From positions 1 through 6,591 of the forward strand of contig CAZNMF010000275.1 in the NCBI GenBank assembly GCA_964573795.1: DNA of 6,591 nt. Reading direction: 5' to 3'. Source of the stretch: CAZNMF01 sp964573795 (lineage in GTDB: Bacteria > Acidobacteriota > Vicinamibacteria > Vicinamibacterales > SCN-69-37). Below, one piece after another: positions 4,735-6,591 of the stretch. The first letter of the stretch is position 1. Every line of letters begins with the position of its first letter. The translations under genes and the position numbers were made by a program. The notes under the pieces are model-generated. The model was not told where the DNA came from and did no database searches. It was given only the letters and a program-made list of their open reading frames with translations.

Positions 4735-6033
4735 ATGAAACGACTGCTGCTGGTGTTCACGCTCGCCGCGTTCGCCTACGCGGGCTGGGGGGCGACGAGA
4801 ACCGTCGCGATCGCGCAGGCGACTCCCGCGCGACACATCGTCGATGCCGCCGCCATCGCGCGCATCAACGAGACGCTCCGACAGATGACGTCGGACGGCA
4901 CGATCGTCGGCGTGTCCGCGCTCGTCTTCGAGCACGATCGCGAGGTCTACTTCGGCGCGTTCGGCGACGCGGATCGCGAAGCGCACAGGCCGATGGCGCG
5001 TGACACCATCGCGCAGATCTTCTCGATGACCAAGCCGGTCACCGGCGTCACGCTGATGACGCTCTACGAGCAGGGCAAATTCAATCTCGACGATCCGCTC
5101 TCCAAGTACCTGCCGGAGTACGCGAACGTACGCGTGTATGCCGGCAAGGACGCCAACGGACAGCCGATTCTCGAGGCGCCGCACCGCCAGATTCTCGTGC
5201 GCGACATCACGCGGCACACGGCCGGCTTCGCCAACGGCGCCGCCGACGAGGGCGTCGGCCCGCTCTACGCGGCGGCCAATCCGAACGACATCAACAACAC
5301 GCTGGCGCAGCTCTCGCAGAAGCTCGCGGGCGTGCCGCTGCTCTATCACCCGGGCGAGCACTGGCGGTACTCGAACGCCGTCGACATCCAGGCGCGGCTG
5401 GTCGAGGTGTTGTCGGGCGAGCCCTACGCGCAGTACCTCCAAGAACACGTGCTGAACCCGTTGCGCATGACGACCACGCGCTATTTCGTGCCGCCGGCCG
5501 ATCGCGGCCGCATGGCGGTCATCTACGATCGCGCCGACAACACCGGCATGTTCACGCGCCAGCCCGACGCGCGGGATTATCGCTACAACTTCGATCACTG
5601 GCCGATGACGCCCGGCAGCTCGGGCCTGACGTCGACGGTGGACGACTACATGCGCTTCGCGCGCATGCTGCAGAACGGCGGCGAGCTCGAGGGCGCGCGT
5701 GTGCTGCGACGGGAGACGGTGCGGCTGATGTCGACGAATCAGCTGAGCGACGCGATCACGGAGCGGTGGTGGCTGCCCAGCAAAGGGCAGGTCGGATTCG
5801 GCATCGACTTCGCGGTCCGCATCCGCCCGCCGCAGGATGCGAACGAGAACAACGGCCAGGTCGGCGAGTTCTTCTGGGACGGCGCGGCGTCGACGCTGTT
5901 CTGGGTCGATCCCGTCAACGATCTGGAGGCGGTGCTGTTCACGCAGATGATGCCGTTCGACAAGGTGCACCTGCACAAGCGCTTCCGCGACGCGATCTAC
6001 GGACCCGCGCGCCTGCCGCCGACGGCGGGCTGA
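4735..6033 (+). CDS. Exported serine hydrolase, beta-lactamase/class C-like family (PF00144 type)
   Basis: 432 residues from the ATG at 4735. The N-terminus 'MKRLLLVFTLAAFAYA' is a basic-then-hydrophobic signal peptide, with possible cleavage after Ala16 or at the 'AQA' ending at Ala29, so the enzyme should act outside the cytoplasm. The catalytic S-x-x-K motif is 'SMTK' (nucleophile Ser97, Lys100), and the second motif is 'YSN' (Tyr212-Asn214). 'DITRHTAGF' (157-165) and 'PGSSGLTSTVDDYMRFARML' (293-312) are characteristic of esterase/DD-peptidase-like members. The third motif is not the K-T-G of true beta-lactamases: the matching strand region reads 'GEFFWDGAAST' (377-387), as in EstB-like esterases and uncharacterised hydrolases. 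An esterase, amidase or peptidase role is therefore more likely than antibiotic resistance; the substrate is unknown. An in-frame extension back to 4636 was rejected because it hides the signal peptide and overlaps the promoter. The stop is 7 nt from the stop of the convergent argC. Confidence 0.93.
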   Translation: MKRLLLVFTLAAFAYAGWGATRTVAIAQATPARHIVDAAAIARINETLRQMTSDGTIVGVSALVFEHDREVYFGAFGDADREAHRPMARDTIAQIFSMTKPVTGVTLMTLYEQGKFNLDDPLSKYLPEYANVRVYAGKDANGQPILEAPHRQILVRDITRHTAGFANGAADEGVGPLYAAANPNDINNTLAQLSQKLAGVPLLYHPGEHWRYSNAVDIQARLVEVLSGEPYAQYLQEHVLNPLRMTTTRYFVPPADRGRMAVIYDRADNTGMFTRQPDARDYRYNFDHWPMTPGSSGLTSTVDDYMRFARMLQNGGELEGARVLRRETVRLMSTNQLSDAITERWWLPSKGQVGFGIDFAVRIRPPQDANENNGQVGEFFWDGAASTLFWVDPVNDLEAVLFTQMMPFDKVHLHKRFRDAIYGPARLPPTAG

Positions 6034-6040
6034 CGAACGA

Positions 6041-6591
6041 TCAACCGCGCTGCGCGTGCGCGGCGACCGGCGCGTCGAGCCCCAGTCCTTCGTCGACGCC
6101 GACGTGGATGTTCATCGACTGGATCGCCGCACCGCTCGCGCCTTTGCCGAGGTTGTCGAGCCGTGCGATGAGCATCGCCTGCGTCGCGCTGCCGAAGACG
6201 AAGAGGTCGACGCGGTTGGTGTCGTTGCACGCCTGCACGTCGAAGCCGTTGGCGAGCGTGTCCGGATCGTCGAGCGGCATCACGCGGACGAATCGCTCGC
6301 TCGCATACACGCGCTCGAACAGTGCGTGCAGCGTCTTCGTCGTCGTGCCCGGCGCGAGCGACGACAGGTGCAGGGGAATCGTCACCGCGAGCCCTTTGTA
6401 GTAGTTGCTGACGACCGGCAGGAAGACGGGCGGCGTGGTGAGCCCCGCGTGCGTCACCATCTCGGGCAGATGCTTGTGCGCGAGCGTCAACGCGTACGGC
6501 CGAGGCGCGAGCAGTGCGGGATTCCCGCTGTGCTCGTAGTCCTCGATCATCTTGCGTCCGCCGCCGGAGTAGCCCGTGATCGACGTCGCGG
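6041..6591 (-). CDS. argC: N-acetyl-gamma-glutamyl-phosphate reductase (short 'type 2' ArgC), C-terminal part
   Basis: The reading frame enters from the right edge and ends at TGA (6043 to 6041), giving 182 visible residues; the N-terminal NAD(P)-binding region and the catalytic cysteine lie outside the window. ArgC reduces N-acetyl-glutamyl phosphate to the semialdehyde with NADPH in cytoplasmic arginine biosynthesis. Recognisable pieces, in visible-residue numbering, are 'SITGYSGGGRKMI' (3-15), 'YALTLAHKHLPEM' (32-44), 'ERFVRVMPLDD' (~98-108) and the family-defining 'RLDNLGKGASGAAIQSMNI' (~142-160), followed by the end 'VDEGLGL'. The 'HKHLPEM' wording and the spacing fit the shorter type 2 ArgC (about 310 residues) better than the longer type 1. 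An internal ATG at 6550 is not the true start, because conserved ArgC sequence continues upstream of it. Its promoter and operon partners lie to the right, out of view. Confidence 0.93.
   Translation of the reverse strand, partial: ATSITGYSGGGRKMIEDYEHSGNPALLAPRPYALTLAHKHLPEMVTHAGLTTPPVFLPVVSNYYKGLAVTIPLHLSSLAPGTTTKTLHALFERVYASERFVRVMPLDDPDTLANGFDVQACNDTNRVDLFVFGSATQAMLIARLDNLGKGASGAAIQSMNIHVGVDEGLGLDAPVAAHAQRG

Noticed and set aside
4570..5976. A 468-codon open frame on the minus strand opposite the serine hydrolase
   Set aside because: The translation is dominated by Arg, His, Val and Glu with no recognisable domain, and it lies exactly antisense to a well-supported enzyme; long antisense frames are expected at this GC content.

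Overview
The window reads as chromosomal DNA of a GC-rich soil-type bacterium, most likely an Acidobacteriota (possibly Vicinamibacteria-like). The main reason is the adjacent pair of a PadR-family repressor and a very long 'acidobacterial duplicated orphan permease' (ADOP, a MacB/FtsX-like permease), an arrangement expanded in that phylum. Codon third positions are strongly G/C except in the ADOP gene, which is visibly less GC-rich. The taxonomic call is an inference from gene content.

Layout, left to right. (1) Bases 2-490, plus strand: the C-terminal part of an uncharacterised beta-rich protein, cut by the window edge. (2) Bases 494-4496, minus strand, transcribed right to left: a ribbon-helix-helix protein (4008-4496), a DUF6036/AbiEii-like nucleotidyltransferase (3477-4004), a PadR repressor (3097-3423) and the ADOP permease (494-3094). 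These look like two units: an RHH-nucleotidyltransferase cassette with a 20-bp inverted repeat over its promoter, and a padR-ADOP operon with its own promoter and a 16-bp inverted repeat. (3) Bases 4735-6033, plus strand: an exported serine beta-lactamase-like hydrolase with a sigma70-like promoter in the divergent intergenic region. (4) Bases 6041-6591, minus strand: the C-terminal half of argC (N-acetyl-gamma-glutamyl-phosphate reductase, short 'type 2' form), running off the right edge.

How the genes work together. PadR probably represses itself and the permease, which is translationally coupled to it: 2 nt separate stop and start, with a Shine-Dalgarno inside the end of padR. The RHH protein and the nucleotidyltransferase are separated by only 3 nt, and the RHH gene comes first behind an operator-like palindrome. 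That is the architecture of an autoregulated toxin-antitoxin or defence-type pair, and it is the best candidate here for an under-described system. The hydrolase and argC appear to be independent housekeeping or envelope genes. Both convergent junctions are extremely tight (3 nt and 7 nt), with no recognisable terminator hairpins.

No tRNA, rRNA, CRISPR array, insertion sequence or integrase was seen. The only intergenic stretch of any size is 4497-4734 (238 bp), described under its regulatory elements.
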